64,000 nucleotides of DNA from Rhizomys pruinosus (Eukaryota > Chordata > Mammalia > Rodentia > Spalacidae): positions 605,665 through 669,664 of the forward strand of contig VZQC01006732.1 of the NCBI GenBank assembly GCA_009823505.1, in the 5' to 3' direction. The position numbers and the translations under genes are program-made. Shown here one piece after another: positions 11,753-24,298 of this stretch (position 1 is its first letter; every line of letters starts with the position of its first letter). The notes beneath the pieces are model-generated. The model searched no databases, was not told where the DNA came from, and worked only from the letters and a program-made list of their open reading frames with translations.

Positions 11753-11912
11753 GGTTTTATCCCCCCCCCCTTTTTTTTTTGAAGCCTACAGCACCCGGTA
11801 TTCCCAGGCGGTCTCCCATCAAAGTACTAACCAAGCCCGACCCTGCTTAGCTTCCGAGATCAGACGAGATCGGGCGCGTTCAGGGTGGTATGGCCGTAGA
11901 CGGTTTTATCCC
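11753..11912 (-). pseudogene. 5S rRNA retrocopy with A tail and target-site duplication
   Basis: Positions 11782-11901 on the - strand are a full-length 120-nt 5S rRNA sequence, differing at about two sites from the mammalian form I know (RNA positions near 68 and 81, both in the internal promoter). Its 3' end is followed by A10 (plus-strand T run 11771-11780) and a short G run. The 11-bp sequence GGTTTTATCCC flanks it on both sides (11753-11763 and 11902-11912). A tail plus direct repeats mark an L1-driven retrocopy. The normal 5S T-rich terminator is missing (GGCTTC then As), so it is probably not an active gene. Confidence 0.85.
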
Positions 11913-11924
11913 TTCTTTAAAGGA

Positions 11925-12135
11925 ACAATTTGACAATCCATCTTCCCAGTTCTTAGCTTTCCTGCATGTACCTGAAGGTGTGAGCTCTCACCTTTCGGTT
12001 TCTGCTGGCTTGTCTACCTGTGGCTGCCAAGCTCTCTGCCATGATGAACTCTTAACCCTCTGGAACCCTAAGCAGAAATAAGGTTTTTCTTCCATAAATT
12101 GCCTTGGTTATGGTGTTTCATCACACCCACAGTCA
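11925..12135 (+). mobile_element. URR1-like element, 3' part (second family member)
   Basis: The right half reads 'gctctctgccatgatgaact', 'taaccctctggaaccctaag', 'agaaataaggtttttcttcc' and 'ggttatggtgtttcatcaca', typical of this rodent hAT group. The left end is unclear. Confidence 0.45.
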
Positions 12136-12439
12136 AGTGTACAATGCACTTCCCAAGTGTTTTAATGACCCATTAGTTATACAAGAGTGTTTTGTCAATC
12201 TGCAAATATTTGTACAGTTTCTGTGCTTTTTCTTATATTTTTTATTTTATTCTATATCATCTGACAGATATAATAAATTGTTTGCTTGTATTTTTATACT
12301 TACTTTATGATCTTACATGTGATCTGTTTTAGGGACAGCTCCATAGGCTGCTAAACGAATGTATTTGAAGACTGCTGGGTGCAATAGTCTGTAAGTGTGT
12401 GCTAAGTCCATTGGCTATGTAGTGCAGATTAACTGAGGT

Positions 12440-12582
12440 TTCTTTATTGATTTTAGTCTGGATAACCTATGTATTGATGATCGTGGGATGGTGACGTCAA
12501 CTACTAGTATTGGATCAGGAGCTACTTTTTCTTTTTTAGTCCATTAATGTCTACTTTGTGAATTTGTGTACCCCACATGGTC

Positions 12583-12622
<40 letters not shown>

Positions 12623-14160
12623 TGTGTGTGTGTACAAGTGCTATATCTTCTTAATAGATTATTCCCTTTATCAATATACAGTGGTCTTCTTTATCTCTTC
12701 TAATTTTGTATTGAATCTACTACATTCTCCGTTTTCAGAACAGCTATGCCAGCTTGCTTTTGGCTTCTATGGGCTTGGTAAATTGACTTCCCTCCTTTTA
12801 CCCTCAGTCCATGAATGTCTCCACTTATTTTCTTGTTTCTTGGTAACAATAGAAAGTGTGATCTTGCTTTTAAACCTATCTTTTAATGGAGAATTAAAAC
12901 CATTTACATTTAAAGTTATTATTGAATTTGGGTAATTCCTGCAAAGTCATTGGTCATTTTCTGTTTTGTGGGATTATCATTCTTTCTCTCTTATCTGTAT
13001 TAGTGGCCTATGTTTTTCCTGTGATAGACAAGATACATCCTTCCCTAGTTTTCTGTCTTTTATGAAGTCATTGGTTGAAGCTGTCTTTCTTCTTCCTCTG
13101 TGTTTCAAATTCCTCTAAGCATCTTTCCACAGTGCTTGCATGGTGGTCATGAATTTCTTTTGGTCAGACTTTTCTTGAAATGTCCTATTTCTGCCTCAAC
13201 TTTAAAAGATAAAGTTTTTTTTTTTTTAGATATAACAATCTTTGGAAGTCATTGTTGACTTCCAGGGCTTGAAATAAATCATTCTCTGCTTTCCTGACTT
13301 TTAAGAGTTCCAGTTGAGAGGTCTGATATTGTGATATGTTTTCCACTGTGCAATGGTGTTTTCTATTACTTTCCTATTTCTTTGTTCCGTACCTTGGACG
13401 TCTTGATGATAATGTATTGTGGAAAAGTTCTTCTCTGGCTCCTATTGAGAATTCTAAATGTCATTGGATTGGATGTCCATTTCTTTTTCTAGACTTGGGA
13501 CTTTTTATCTATAATTTAATTGAATATATTTTCTCTGTCTTTAATTTTTATAACATCTTCTTCCCATAGATTTTAACTTTCATATCATCATCAGATCATA
13601 GTCTTCTTTGTTGTGGCAATGCTCATTTACTCACTTTTTATTTACTTATTTCTGTTTATTGGCGTATGAATGTATTTCCTGAACCATGTCATCCATCCTT
13701 GATGCTCTTCTTGATCTAATGCATTGGTGATGTTTTGTATTGCGTTTGTTCCTGGCGTTTTTCATTTCCAACATTCATGTTTCTCAGTCTCCTTTCTGAT
13801 GTCTTTTCTGTGCTATTGCCCTTCTCATCTGTATTGCTGATTCTGCCACCTATTTTGCTGTTCTTCTAATATGTATTGTTTCATTTTTCTGGTCCTTAAT
13901 AGATGTTCCTAGTTTATTTATGTACCTGTTTGTATTCTCTTTAGGGTTACTAGTCATTTTTACAAATCACATTTCTAATTCTTTATATGGCACTTTGCCC
14001 ATTTCAGTAGCATTGCGTTCTGCAGTTGAATCTATGATTCTTCGGAAGAGGGAACTTGCCTTTATTTTTCTTCATTTCTCGCGTTTCTGTGCTGTGATTT
14101 TTGAATATGTTATTTTGGATATTCTTGTTTCATGTGGAGACCATGGTCAGTAGTCTACTC
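12440..14160 (-). mobile_element. Old L1 5'-region-like sequence, antisense
   Basis: Long T-rich sequence with phrases such as 'aattaaaaccatttacattt' and 'tttaaagttattattgaatt' that resemble antisense 5' parts of ancient L1 elements. No ORF2 frame is visible. A CA/TG repeat interrupts it. Ends are not defined. Confidence 0.33.
12586..12633. repeat. (CA)n followed by (TG)n, palindromic microsatellite
   Basis: About 17 CA units run directly into 7 TG units with an ACGT centre at about 12618-12621, so the middle is a perfect palindrome able to fold on itself. Confidence 0.92.
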
Positions 14161-14340
14161 TGGATGGCTTATTCTCCAGTACCGACCACCTAGACAGAAG
14201 ACAAACTGCTATGATAAAACAGTACTAATCTGAACAAGATATAGAAATGCATTTAAAATGAATAAAATTTGGTCAATGACCATAGAGGAGAAAATGGGTA
14301 ATTTAATGTAGAGTATGCGGATGATGTTAAAATGATTTTG

Positions 14341-14490
14341 AGGCAGGCGTGGTGGCACACTCCTTTAATCCCAGCACTTGGGAGGCAGAGGCAGGTGGGT
14401 CTCTGTGAGTTCAAGGCCAGCCTGGTCTACATAGCGATCTCCAGGCCAGCATGGACCAAAGGGAGACCAGACTCAAAAAGACCAAAAAGT
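14341..14490 (+). repeat. B1 SINE
   Basis: Runs from 'gaggcaggcgtggtggcaca' to 'agactcaaaaagaccaaaaa'. The 3' part is altered ('gcatggaccaaagggagacc'). Confidence 0.8.
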
Positions 14491-17400
14491 GATTTTGAGT
14501 AAATAAATAGTAAATGAAGGGGATAAGAAGAAGGGGGCAGAAAAATGGAAGGGAAAGAATATTCAATAAAAAGATGGAAAAGAAATTGGGGAGAACTGTT
14601 ATGACTAGGAAGAGGAAAGAGCAAGAAACTAGAAAACTAAGATTAAATAAAAATAGTAAAAGATTATCCTATAATGAAAAATACTTAAATTTAGAAAAAA
14701 TGTAAAAGGGGGAATAAAAATTGGAAGTATATAAGCTTTTGATTTTAAGAAAATTAGATAAAAATACCACCAAAAGGAACACAGGAGTCAAAAGAAGATG
14801 AAGTGTTGGTGTGCTGGTGTGCAGCTTGTTCTGGGTCCCCTAGTATGAGGGCGGCAGGTGCCTGGAGGGTGAGCTGGATTTGTAGTATCTTGTCTTTCCT
14901 GACTCATCCAACTGCTGAGCTTGTACTGTCTAACACATGTCAGATGTCTGCCAGAACTGTCTTCAATTTAGCAGCTTTCCTTCTTTGTGTACACTTAGCT
15001 GTGTAGTCTGTGGGGCAGGTAAGTGCTCTCACCTTCCTGAGACTGCCCAATTTGCATACCTTAGGATAGCTAATATTTAAGTGAAGGGATGGCTCCTGGA
15101 TGTGTTGGGATCTATGCAGGCAGACCTGTATCCTGTACTTCAAATTGCAGTAAACATTAATCATCCTTGTGAGGGAAGTGGATTGGGGTAGCAAGTACTC
15201 CTCTGGAGTTTCAGAGTTCCCAGTCTTGACAGAAGCATACAATAGATGGATGGTCCAGAGTTCAAGCTCCCTTTTGATGCCAGGCTCAGGACCTTCCAAC
15301 TCTGTGGTTACTCCAAGGTAGTGAAGTCATCTCCTAGTCACTAAGGAATAGACTACCTCTCCTGAGCACCTCACCGACAGCTCATCTGCTACTTGTACTT
15401 TTTCCCTTCTCAGGGTCTGATCCTCCAATTCCATATGAGCTTCAAAGTTGTCTCTCACTCTGAGGATGCAGTTGGCTGACTTCAGATGTTTGACTTATGA
15501 TTGTTCCTGGGTCATAGGTCTCCAAGGTAGCTAGTTTTAAGCAGTAGGTTTGCTTTCACGACGCTGCCTGGCCACTGTCCTCTGAGCCATGGAGAATGAC
15601 AGAATGGAATTTCCTCTCTTGCCAAAGAACTCACTGTCTCACCAGAACCCTCATTTAGATTTGAAGCTTACAGTAGCCATGGACCTATCCTGTGGGTAAC
15701 ACCATTACCACTCTTCACCAGGTCACTTCCATCATACTCTATGGCCCCTCCCACTGCTACCTGAAGCAGCAGGTAGAGCCCCATGTTTCTTCTCTAAACC
15801 AAGTCACTGTCGTTTCTGCATACTATTCTGCTTGCTTATCATTCTAAATGGAGTTCCACTACTCTTCCCCTCTTTTCTGCTTTGGAATAGAGTGTACTTC
15901 TTTAAAATCCCAGCTCTTCTGGATCACAGGAAGCAGCTTCTAATATGCCATCTCACCAGGAAGCCTCAAATCTTCTCAAAAGTTAAGAATAAACTACTCG
16001 GTTACCCGCAATGCTTAAATCCACTAAGTCATGAAGCACCCTTCCAGGAGCCAGCTTTTCCCATTTCCGTTTCCCTTCTAATACTGTGGATATCCTGATG
16101 AGGATGAATCAGCAACCATTGCCCTCAATGTGAGCTATTCAGAACTTCATGCATTTCTATGAGTTACCCTGGGTGGGGGATTGACATTATCAATTCTAGA
16201 ATTCTCTTGATACCCTGGCTAAACATAAATACTCAGACTTTGACAAACTGTAAATAGTATTGCAACATGATGATACATAGGGACACTGTGACTAGCAAAA
16301 TATGTTTAATATTATAAAATAAATAATTTACTTAGATCTTGTTAATTTGGAAGAAAAAAACTGTCTTCCTGTACTTTGGCAGTAAGTAGATCCAGCAAAA
16401 TGCTGCTCTCCCTCAGCTGAGCAGGGTGGAAATGTGACATGGAGTATTGTACCAGGTGTTGAGCCTGCTCATGGGAGGCAAGTTCTCTTTCTTTTTCCAT
16501 GAAGTAGAGATGATAATGGGTTCCTCACAGGGATGCTGTAAGGACTAAGTTAAGATGAAGGGGGCACCAGTCATCACTTTGGTTGTCATTGTGGCCATTT
16601 TCCTTCTGCCTTAAATCTTTACTTCAAGTTTATTAAGTTAACAGGGTGTAAGTTCTAACCAGAGCAAGAAATTATTATCATTATACGATAATTGTATGAC
16701 CATATAAATGATCAGTTGTATGATCACTGTAACACATTTACAGCTTTAAAGTTTTGCCATCTGGTTGATTTTTTGTGCAAAGGAGATAAGAATTAGTATT
16801 TACAGGAAATGAATTGCCCCATAAACATGAGAATAGGTAGCTTCATGTCACTCGTGACTTTGGAAAAGACCCCACATGTAAATTTTTATGATAATGAAAA
16901 AAGGAAACAAGTAGTATCCATTATTCCTATTTCATTATTTAGGATCAGTCTGAGATGACTTCATTGAAATGAGTCCCACCTAGGCAGCCATTTTTACTCT
17001 AGAACCTCATGACTTCATCTGTGATAGCTCTGTAGGAGACAAAAGAAGAAAAGTCCTAGGCCAGGTCAAGTCTTCACAGAAGTTACACAACTTCAAGATA
17101 GTTTTTGTCTTTGGAATTCATCTCAGTCCCACAGGGGGGTCTCAGCCATGGAAGCTCAGTATCTCATTTTATTTTAATTTTTATTTATATTCTAGCCAGA
17201 GAACTATTACTGATTACTGCTGGGTGAGGGATTGTAGATCTTCTTTAAGGGAGTGACTTAGATAGGCTGACTAGACTCCAGTGGATGAACTTGCACGGAG
17301 GGACATCTGAGTACAAATGCTTGACCTGATAGGACTTAGCATATGACAGAATACGTGAAATCCAGTGTGGGGGGGTATGGAGCTTTTGTATGGAGGAGGG

Positions 17401-18808
17401 GCTCTAAATTTGATTCAGATCTATTATAATAAATGCAGAAAAACTCAAGAAAATATTCAAAATAATAATAATTTAAATTTATCGTTTGAAAATTTCCTAT
17501 ATGTGCCCAACATATCCTGATCATATCCACCCTCAGTTCTCTCCAGGACCCTCCTGTACATGAACTTGTGCAGGGGGGACTAAGGGGAGGCACAGTTAGG
17601 GAAGGGATCTAAATATGATCAGAAGATATCGTATGAAATTCACAAAAACTCAATTAAAAGAGGGAAAGAAATGGAACAGGGCTGTAGTTTGAACAGTATT
17701 AATACTGTCTTTTATGTGGTCCCTATGGATAAGGCCTCTTTCTTCCTGTTCTACAAGCAGTGTCTACTTGTAGAAAGCTTTAGGATTGTCACAGCAGAAA
17801 TAGGAAGAAAGTGTATTCTGTCTTTGACAGACACAATATGTGGTCCCAACTGTAAACCCAGGTGGTTCATACAGAAGTCTATTCTGTGGAAAGAAGGGAA
17901 GGCAACCCATTCTGTTTTCTGGAGAGTGAAGGAAGGGTAGAAAAGAAAGCTCAGGAAACCATCAGTTGCTTGCTTCTAAGCTGCCACTTTACTTGTAGCC
18001 ACAATCCAGGAGGGGCCCGTGAGTTCCTTGGAAGAAAAAGCTAGAAACAGAGGCTGCTTTGAGACTCTGGGGAGCCACATCTTTAGAGTAATGCTTTGTA
18101 AACACAGGGCAAAGGGTGGCAGTGTAAAACAGGCAGCATGTTCATGTGAGGAGAAGAAGCAATGGAGCGAGTATCCCATCCATGTTTAGAGCAAGTATCC
18201 CATCCATGTTAGGCTCTTGCCAAGCCTGGAGGACAACCCAGAGTCCCAGCAGTTTCACCATGTGTACTGACTAAGAGTTCAGAGCAGCAGGTGCCATAGG
18301 AGCATCACCGTAAGGGATGAGATGACATCACACCATAGTCAGTGCAGGGACAGCCTGAGCACAGTTTGGATGGCATTTCAAAGGGTCCACAGTTTCAGAA
18401 GAAGGTGCCAGAAAGCCAAGTTGACAGGGTGGATTTCCAAGCTTAATCACACTGATAGACCAGATTCATCAGTTGTGCACTGGTGAAAAGCATATAAAGA
18501 CCTTGTTGCACCAATGCAAGACCACTACATAGTCGCAGGTGTCTTTCTGAACAGTGAAAGAGGAAGGAAAACTAAACACCAAGATGTCCTTAAAACTGCT
18601 TTTACCTACAAATACCATTTAATGATATTAGATAGCATTTTAAAATGGTTATTTTTTTTCTATATGCTCTGTCAGGATTAGATTAGTCTGAAAAAAATAT
18701 TGGAGAAAAAACTCAAAAGATTTATCTCAGGCTCATGATTACAGAGCTTCTACTCATGGTTGCTTACTCCCCTCGCTTTGTGCCATGGCGAGGCACAGGC
18801 AGAGCACT

Positions 18809-18911
18809 ATGATGATGATGATGATGGAAAATCAGACACAATATGTGGTCCCAGGAATCTGCCCACACCAGAGATGAGAAAGAGGGAGAGGGAGAGGGAG
18901 AGGGAGAGGGA

Positions 18912-18976
<65 letters not shown>
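18809..18976. repeat. (GAT)n, then (GGGAGA)n and (GA)n purine tract
   Basis: Six GAT units (18809-18826) are followed, 54 bp later, by about 96 bp of pure purine (18881-18976): first GGGAGA units, then about 29 GA units. It gives false frames of RERERE and GEGEGE that are not genes. Confidence 0.9.
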
Positions 18977-18978
<2 letters not shown>

Positions 18979-19367
18979 TTCCAAGGGCATATAGCAGTGA
19001 CCTGCTTCCTCTACCAGTAGGTCCCTTGTCCTACAGTTTCAGCCTCTAAATACTGCTGCACTGTGGCCCAAGCCTTTAACAACATGAGGTGAGGTTTGGG
19101 GGGATTTCAAGTCCAGACAATAATAAAAATGATATCCATAAGAAATAATCAATCATTTAAAAACAAGTTATAATTTTTAATAAACACACATATCTGTGCT
19201 GTACTGTAAAACTGTTACTCTGCTTCATACCCTTTTAACCCAGGACTCTCCTTCCTGATATTCATGTTGTTCTACATCATACTATTGCACCTCTCCCACA
19301 CTTCTTGTTAAATGGTGACTATATACTCAATTTTGTATACCAAATACACAATTTTCTAAAAGATTTT

Positions 19368-19567
19368 TAAAAATATTTTATTTATTATTTTTACTCTTGT
19401 ATAAATGTATTGCTTACATGTATATAAGTGCACCTGTGCCATACAGTGCCTTCAGACATCAGAAGAGGGCATCAGATCCCCTGGAACTGGAGTTATGGGT
19501 GGTTGTTGGTTGCCATGTGGGCAAAAGCAACCAGCTGTCTTAACCAATGAGCTATCTTCCCAACTCC
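19368..19567 (-). repeat. B2 SINE
   Basis: Antisense B2: A/T tail, then 'ggcatcagatcccctggaac' and 'aatgagctatcttcccaact'. Part of the B box is missing. Confidence 0.68.
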
Positions 19568-19657
19568 TCCCTAAACTATCCATTTCATCTGTTCTAGATG
19601 TTTCTGAGGTTCTGATGAGCCCTTTGAAATCACTAAAGCATCCTTATTACCAACAGT

Positions 19658-19826
19658 TTTTTTTGGGGGGGGGATTGTTTTCTGGACAGGGTCTCCCTGT
19701 AGCCCCAGATGTCCAGGAACTCACTCTGTAGACCACCAGGCTGGCCTTGAACTCACAAAGATCTGCCTGCCTCTGCCTCTGCCTCCTGAGTGCTAGGATT
19801 AAGGGTGTGTGCCACCATGCCCAGCA
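19658..19826 (-). repeat. B1 SINE
   Basis: Antisense B1 after a T8G10 run: 'ggacagggtctccctgtagc' to 'gtgccaccatgcccagc'. A 6-bp 'ctctgc' expansion lies in the middle. Confidence 0.85.
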
Positions 19827-20371
19827 ACCAACAGTTTTAAGTCTAAGACATGATACGAAAAAACAACCAGAATCAGCTGGGGGAAGCTTCCCACTGTGGA
19901 TGACAAATCCAGAAGGAATTCCTTTTGGTAGATCTTTATAAAATTGTAGAAATTGTTTAAATATTTAACCTTTACTTTTAAGAAAGGAAAGGATATATTC
20001 TCAAATGGAAACAGAACTTGGAGTCAGGGTGAGTTGGAAGACGGTGGCAGACAGCAGAAATGGTGTGTGCAAAGGGGACTTAGGAATGTGTGAACCTACA
20101 GCCACAGTCAGCATCTCCTCTGAGAAACGGGACGGTCACCAGCGTCGGAGGCCATTGTGCCTCCCAGGGCTCACCCACTTGGAGGAGCAGCGCTCTGAGA
20201 GCTTTAAGCAGTTTTGTAGGAGTTTCCTTTGGAGGCGGCTAAAGGGTGGCCTAGGGGAGAGATGTGTTAGGAGTGCACAACAGTGGTCCACACCATCGGT
20301 GACGGATCAGGGCCTGGTAGTTACAGACGTGAGGGATGTCAAGTCAGCTTCAGCGGGACTTGGTGACTTTT

Positions 20372-20480
20372 GAGACCCAGAGTTCTCAACCTGCCTGAAC
20401 GTGCAGATACCTAGGAAGCCTGAAAAAGCCACTAACACCTGCTCCCCCTACCCAGATTGGTACCATCTTACTAGATGGAG
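20372..20480 (+). mobile_element. Possible MER5-like DNA transposon remnant
   Basis: The order 'agagttctcaacctgcctga', 'cctaggaagcctgaaaaagc' and a later CCC-rich part echoes MER5-type hAT elements. Very diverged. Confidence 0.28.
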
Positions 20481-21564
20481 TTCTCAGGTGGATGACACTG
20501 CTAAACAATGGACAGAGAGAATCCAGAGAAGAATTTTGAGAAGGAATTATGCTCTGTTGAAAGTCTTCAGGGCTTGGTTCAAGAATAGATAGCAAGAGCA
20601 AAGACCTTCCAGCATGAATTCCGTCGTCAGCTGTGGCTTCTTACAGAAACTGTGGCTAAAGAGAATTTGGCAACTTAAGAGGGAGTTGGGAACTGGGAGA
20701 GAAACAATTCCATTAGAGGTTATTTAAGAAGCAGAGTATAGTGTGGTGCAGAGTGAAGTGGGGGAGGATTCAGTGTGCTTTACAGGGCTTGGCTATGGAG
20801 GGAAAGGAAGGAATGCCCCAGACCAGCATTAGTCTGCCTTGGGACCAGTTGTAGCCAGCTTTAGGGCCAGCAGGACATTCTGTTCTGTTGGTGACGGCTG
20901 AGGAGGTCTGGACATTTGCGATGCACTCTATTGGGAATATATGTTAATATTAAAGTACAAGAAGAAAGAAATATTAAATGGAAAATGTTCTTTCTTTTAC
21001 TTTTGCTTTTAATTAGGACTATTGCTTCTGAATATTTGATGACTGGCTTCATCAAATTATTCGTATTATTTCAAGGATACCAATGCTGTCATCCTCAACA
21101 GCTATTGTGAGAATCAAATCATTCAAGTTATAGAATATGCTGTTTTTACTCAGACAGTAAAAATATCTAGAAAGGGATTTCTTTAAGCAAAATGTAATTG
21201 GACATGTGGAAATGTCCTAGTTATCCCAAACCTGAAGTTTAGAACAACTCCAGGAGAAATATGCTGTGAATTTTTTTCTGAGCCAAGGTAGGTTCTAGAA
21301 TACAATAGACACAATCCAACCTGTGCTTTGATAGTACTGCACTGCCTGTCTTCTCCCACCCGTTAATAACTACCACAGGACAGAGCTATCTTGTCCCCAA
21401 ATCCTGGTATTTGTCATGGGATCTGGCTTCCAAAGACAATAGCTGTTTTACAAATAAACAAATGAAACTCTAGTAGGCAAATAATACCCAGTCTTTGCTC
21501 TCATTTTTTCCATGTACTTTTCTTTATTTAATGATGCTGTCTTTGAAATAATTTAATTTTATAG

Positions 21565-21678
21565 GTACTTCTGTTGCGACTGTAAAAGCTTTTGCTCCTG
21601 TCTCAGTTCAAGACACTTTGAAATATTCAATTTTCAGTGGGAATGAAGAAGGTGCTTTTTCCATGGGATCTAACTCAG
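21565..21678 (+). CDS. Dchs2: Dchs2 exon a (first exon seen in window)
   Basis: This 114-nt internal exon lies between a TTTTATAG acceptor and a CAG|gtaatc donor and has phase 1 at both ends. In the only open frame it begins TSVATVKAF and ends EEGAFSMGSNS. This is the first half of an extracellular cadherin repeat: the strand after the PVG turn, then the YSIFSGN strand, then the F.M/I..xSG turn. The last base, G, joins GA of the next exon to give the Gly of the SGQLTV turn, which is the usual place for a cadherin intron. Dachsous cadherins sit at the plasma membrane and bind Fat cadherins across cell contacts in planar polarity and growth control. The repeat's N-terminal part must come from an exon before this window, because I saw none in 1-21564. 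Calling it Dchs2 rather than Dchs1 or a Fat rests on the tail in the last exon. Confidence 0.82.
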
Positions 21679-22345
21679 GTAATCCTTGTCTACCTTATGA
21701 TAACTTTATTTTCTGTTTAATTGAATGCTACTAGTGATAGTTCAGCAACTTTGCATGGGGAACAGCCTATGAGTCTCCATCCCTCCCCAAAGAGCTGTAA
21801 GTAGTTAATGGTCCCATTCTTCAGTGATACAGCCACTTAAGATGCTTATGCTCTAGTAAATAACCCCCATTATGCAAATAACCCTAATTAAACATAGTGG
21901 ATCAACTCATAAAAAAGACATTCTAGTAAGAGGAAGATTTGCTTGTTTGGAAGAAGTTTGATAGGAATGGAAGCAGTGAGAGAGGATAGTAGAGGAAAAC
22001 GTGGTAAAGTATTTATATGTATGTATGAAATTATGAAAGAATAAATACAAGATTGGAAAAGAGACATTGTCCAGTCCATACCCTTTTAGTCAGTGGTCTT
22101 CCTGAGATGTGCTGGCTGCCTTCCTCTCTTCGCCCATGGTGAAGCTAACGGGCCACAAGTGATCGACCAACATCCTCACACCTGAAGTTTCTCCTGGTCC
22201 AGGTGTAGGAGGGTCTGGAGAGCAGCTGAGATGAAATGTATTGAAGAAACACAGGGAGAAGAATGGACTTTGCATGTTTTCACAAACTATCTGCACTTTT
22301 CTGCCATGTCAATTTTAGTAAGACCTAGGCATGGCCTTCCACATT

Positions 22346-22447
22346 CTATTAGATTCATTTATTAACCCAGACTGACCTTGAAGTCATTACCCTCCTACCT
22401 CACCCTCATGAGTGCTGAGATTGTAGGTGTGTGTTGCCAAATTCAGC
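22346..22447 (-). repeat. B1-like SINE fragment
   Basis: Reads 'gactgaccttgaagtcatta', 'catgagtgctgagattgtag' and 'gtgtgtgttgccaaattcag', a worn antisense B1. Confidence 0.42.
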
Positions 22448-23092
22448 CCAGCAAATTGTTGTTTATTGTTATTGTTACATTTCAGATTTTCCCCTGGGAT
22501 CATTTTCTTTCTATTGAAATATCTCCTTTAATTTATTCAGATTTTAGTTATCTAAAAATGTGTATTCTAATTTTTGTTTTAACATGTATTTTTGCTTATT
22601 TTGTAATTCTAAATTCAGTTCGTTTCTCTGCATTATGCTATCTTCCTATCTTCTCATTGCTGCACTAAGAAATCAGTCATTGTCTCAACGTCATTTATTC
22701 CTATCTTTTGTGGCACTCCAGTTACACAGATACTGGACCCTGTGGCTGGCTTCTCCCACATATCTCTTTCATGTGTTTCTTATCTTTGTATATTTTTTCT
22801 TCAGTTAGCTATCTATACTTCTCATTCCTAGAGGTTCTCCAAGTAATAACTGGAACAGAAGCTGGTACCTTTTTTCCCAGCTATTACTTGGCAAATTAGC
22901 ATAAACCAAAAAACGAGCCAGCCTTCAGTGTTTCACAGGCATGGCTGTAGCAGAGAGGAGTTTAAATGTTATATAACATACATATTTATCACATTCTGCT
23001 TTGGGTTTGCTCAGCTGTGTGCTCATAGAGTGTAACTGGCTAGAGCAACTTGATTATATATTGTCAAGCCTATACCACTTGAAGAATCTTTT

Positions 23093-23245
23093 TTTAATAT
23101 TTTTTGTTGTTTGTTTTGTTTGAGACAAGTTCTTATTCTATATTCCTGGTTATTCCTTGCTATGTAAATTAGGTTGGCATTGAACTCACAAGAGATCCAC
23201 CTGCCTCTGCTTCCCAAATACTGAATTTAAAGGCACAAATGCCTT
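23093..23245 (-). repeat. B1 SINE, diverged
   Basis: Antisense B1 with a T/G-rich tail, 'gagacaagttcttattctat' and 'gatccacctgcctctgcttc'. Confidence 0.52.
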
Positions 23246-23446
23246 GTCCATTTGAAGAACCTTAATCTCATTTTGATATATATTTTATAACTCAGAAAAA
23301 AACTGTAAATGTGTATACATTGGGAAGTACTAGTGTGGTTTTTATTCTGAAGCTAATACATAGCTAGTCACATCACACATAAGAAGAATTTTAAAGGTGA
23401 CATTTGTAAAGCTTCTTGGTACAATAAAATACTTGGCTTTCTTTCT

Positions 23447-23688
23447 TTTTTATTAACTTTTTTTTATTTCGGTATGCGTATGAATGTACTGTCTGCATGC
23501 AAGTTTGTGCACCGTGTCGTGCAATGCGGCGGAGGTCAGAAGAGGGTGTCGGATTCCCCTGGAACTGGAGTTCTCCTGGAATTGGAGTTTCAGACGGTTC
23601 TCGGCCGCCATGTGGGTGCTGGGGATCGAACCCGGGTCCTCTGTAAGAGCGGTCAGCACTCTTAACTGCTAGGCCATCTCTCCAGCCC
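23447..23688 (-). repeat. Young B2 SINE, duplicated subtype, 25-bp target-site duplication
   Basis: Complete antisense B2 with the duplicated CCAGTTCC block. Flanking direct repeats of 25 nt (23422-23446 and 23689-23713, beginning CAATAAAATACTT) differ at one base. CpG sites in the head are intact. Confidence 0.92.
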
Positions 23689-24298
23689 CAATAAAATACT
23701 TTGCTTTCTTTCTAAGCCACTAAACAAACTGCAGTAGTAATTATACTTCCCTGATGGTCACATCTTTGATGGTTCTGGGGAAAACGCACATGTCAGATAC
23801 AAGGCAAAACGTGGACTTAGTAGGTGTCTCAGCCTTCACTAGTCTCATGACTTTCACAAGCTTTTGCCAGTTATTATGCCAAAACTAAAAACCAGGCAAG
23901 GCAAGCGTTGGAACAATAGGTCATTCCAAACACAAAATCTCAATTATCAAAGCTCCCAACAAGCTTTTCATGAAAACCTCACTATAACCACTATAATTCA
24001 GTGTCACATTATGACTTTCCTTTTCCTTCCCAAACAGTATATAACCCACCTCTGTCCCCAGCTCCTCTCTTATTTGGGGTGTAGCAGTCAACCCTTACAG
24101 AGGTTTCTGAAAACGAGCTGCTTTCATTGTCAGTCCATAAAATGCATATTAATGATTTAGCAGCTGCCAAAAGCTACAGCCACCCTAAATTCTGTCAGAG
24201 GTACTGGTCACAACCAGATGTGGTTTATAAAAGTACTAAATCAATACCAGAGTCCACTGTCAAAAATGGCAGTGAATTTATGACATTTTAAATTTGGT

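Larger units (their letters stand above)
1..21564 (+). other. Upstream intron of Dchs2 (or 5' flank), no exon found
   Basis: The first exon seen starts in the middle of a cadherin repeat, so sequence before it should be intron. I found no DxNDNxP or LDxE coding signature on either strand here. The repeats are listed separately. Stretches with nothing I recognise include about 590-1960, 10100-11170, 14500-18800 and 20480-21560. The last-named part is ordinary AT-rich sequence leading to the exon. Confidence 0.65.

Noticed and set aside
11782..11901. A working 5S rRNA gene
   Set aside because: It has an A tail and target duplications, lacks the T-run terminator, and has changes in the internal promoter, so a retrocopy is far more likely.
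12558..12935. A 125-residue frame with Thr-His repeats
   Set aside because: The repeat is the CA microsatellite and the rest is T-rich repeat sequence.
15832..16098. An 88-residue frame that could be an upstream exon
   Set aside because: It has no cadherin motif, no fitting splice sites and no codon pattern that stands out.
18760..19049. Frames coding long RERERE or GEGEGE runs
   Set aside because: They are translations of the GA microsatellite.
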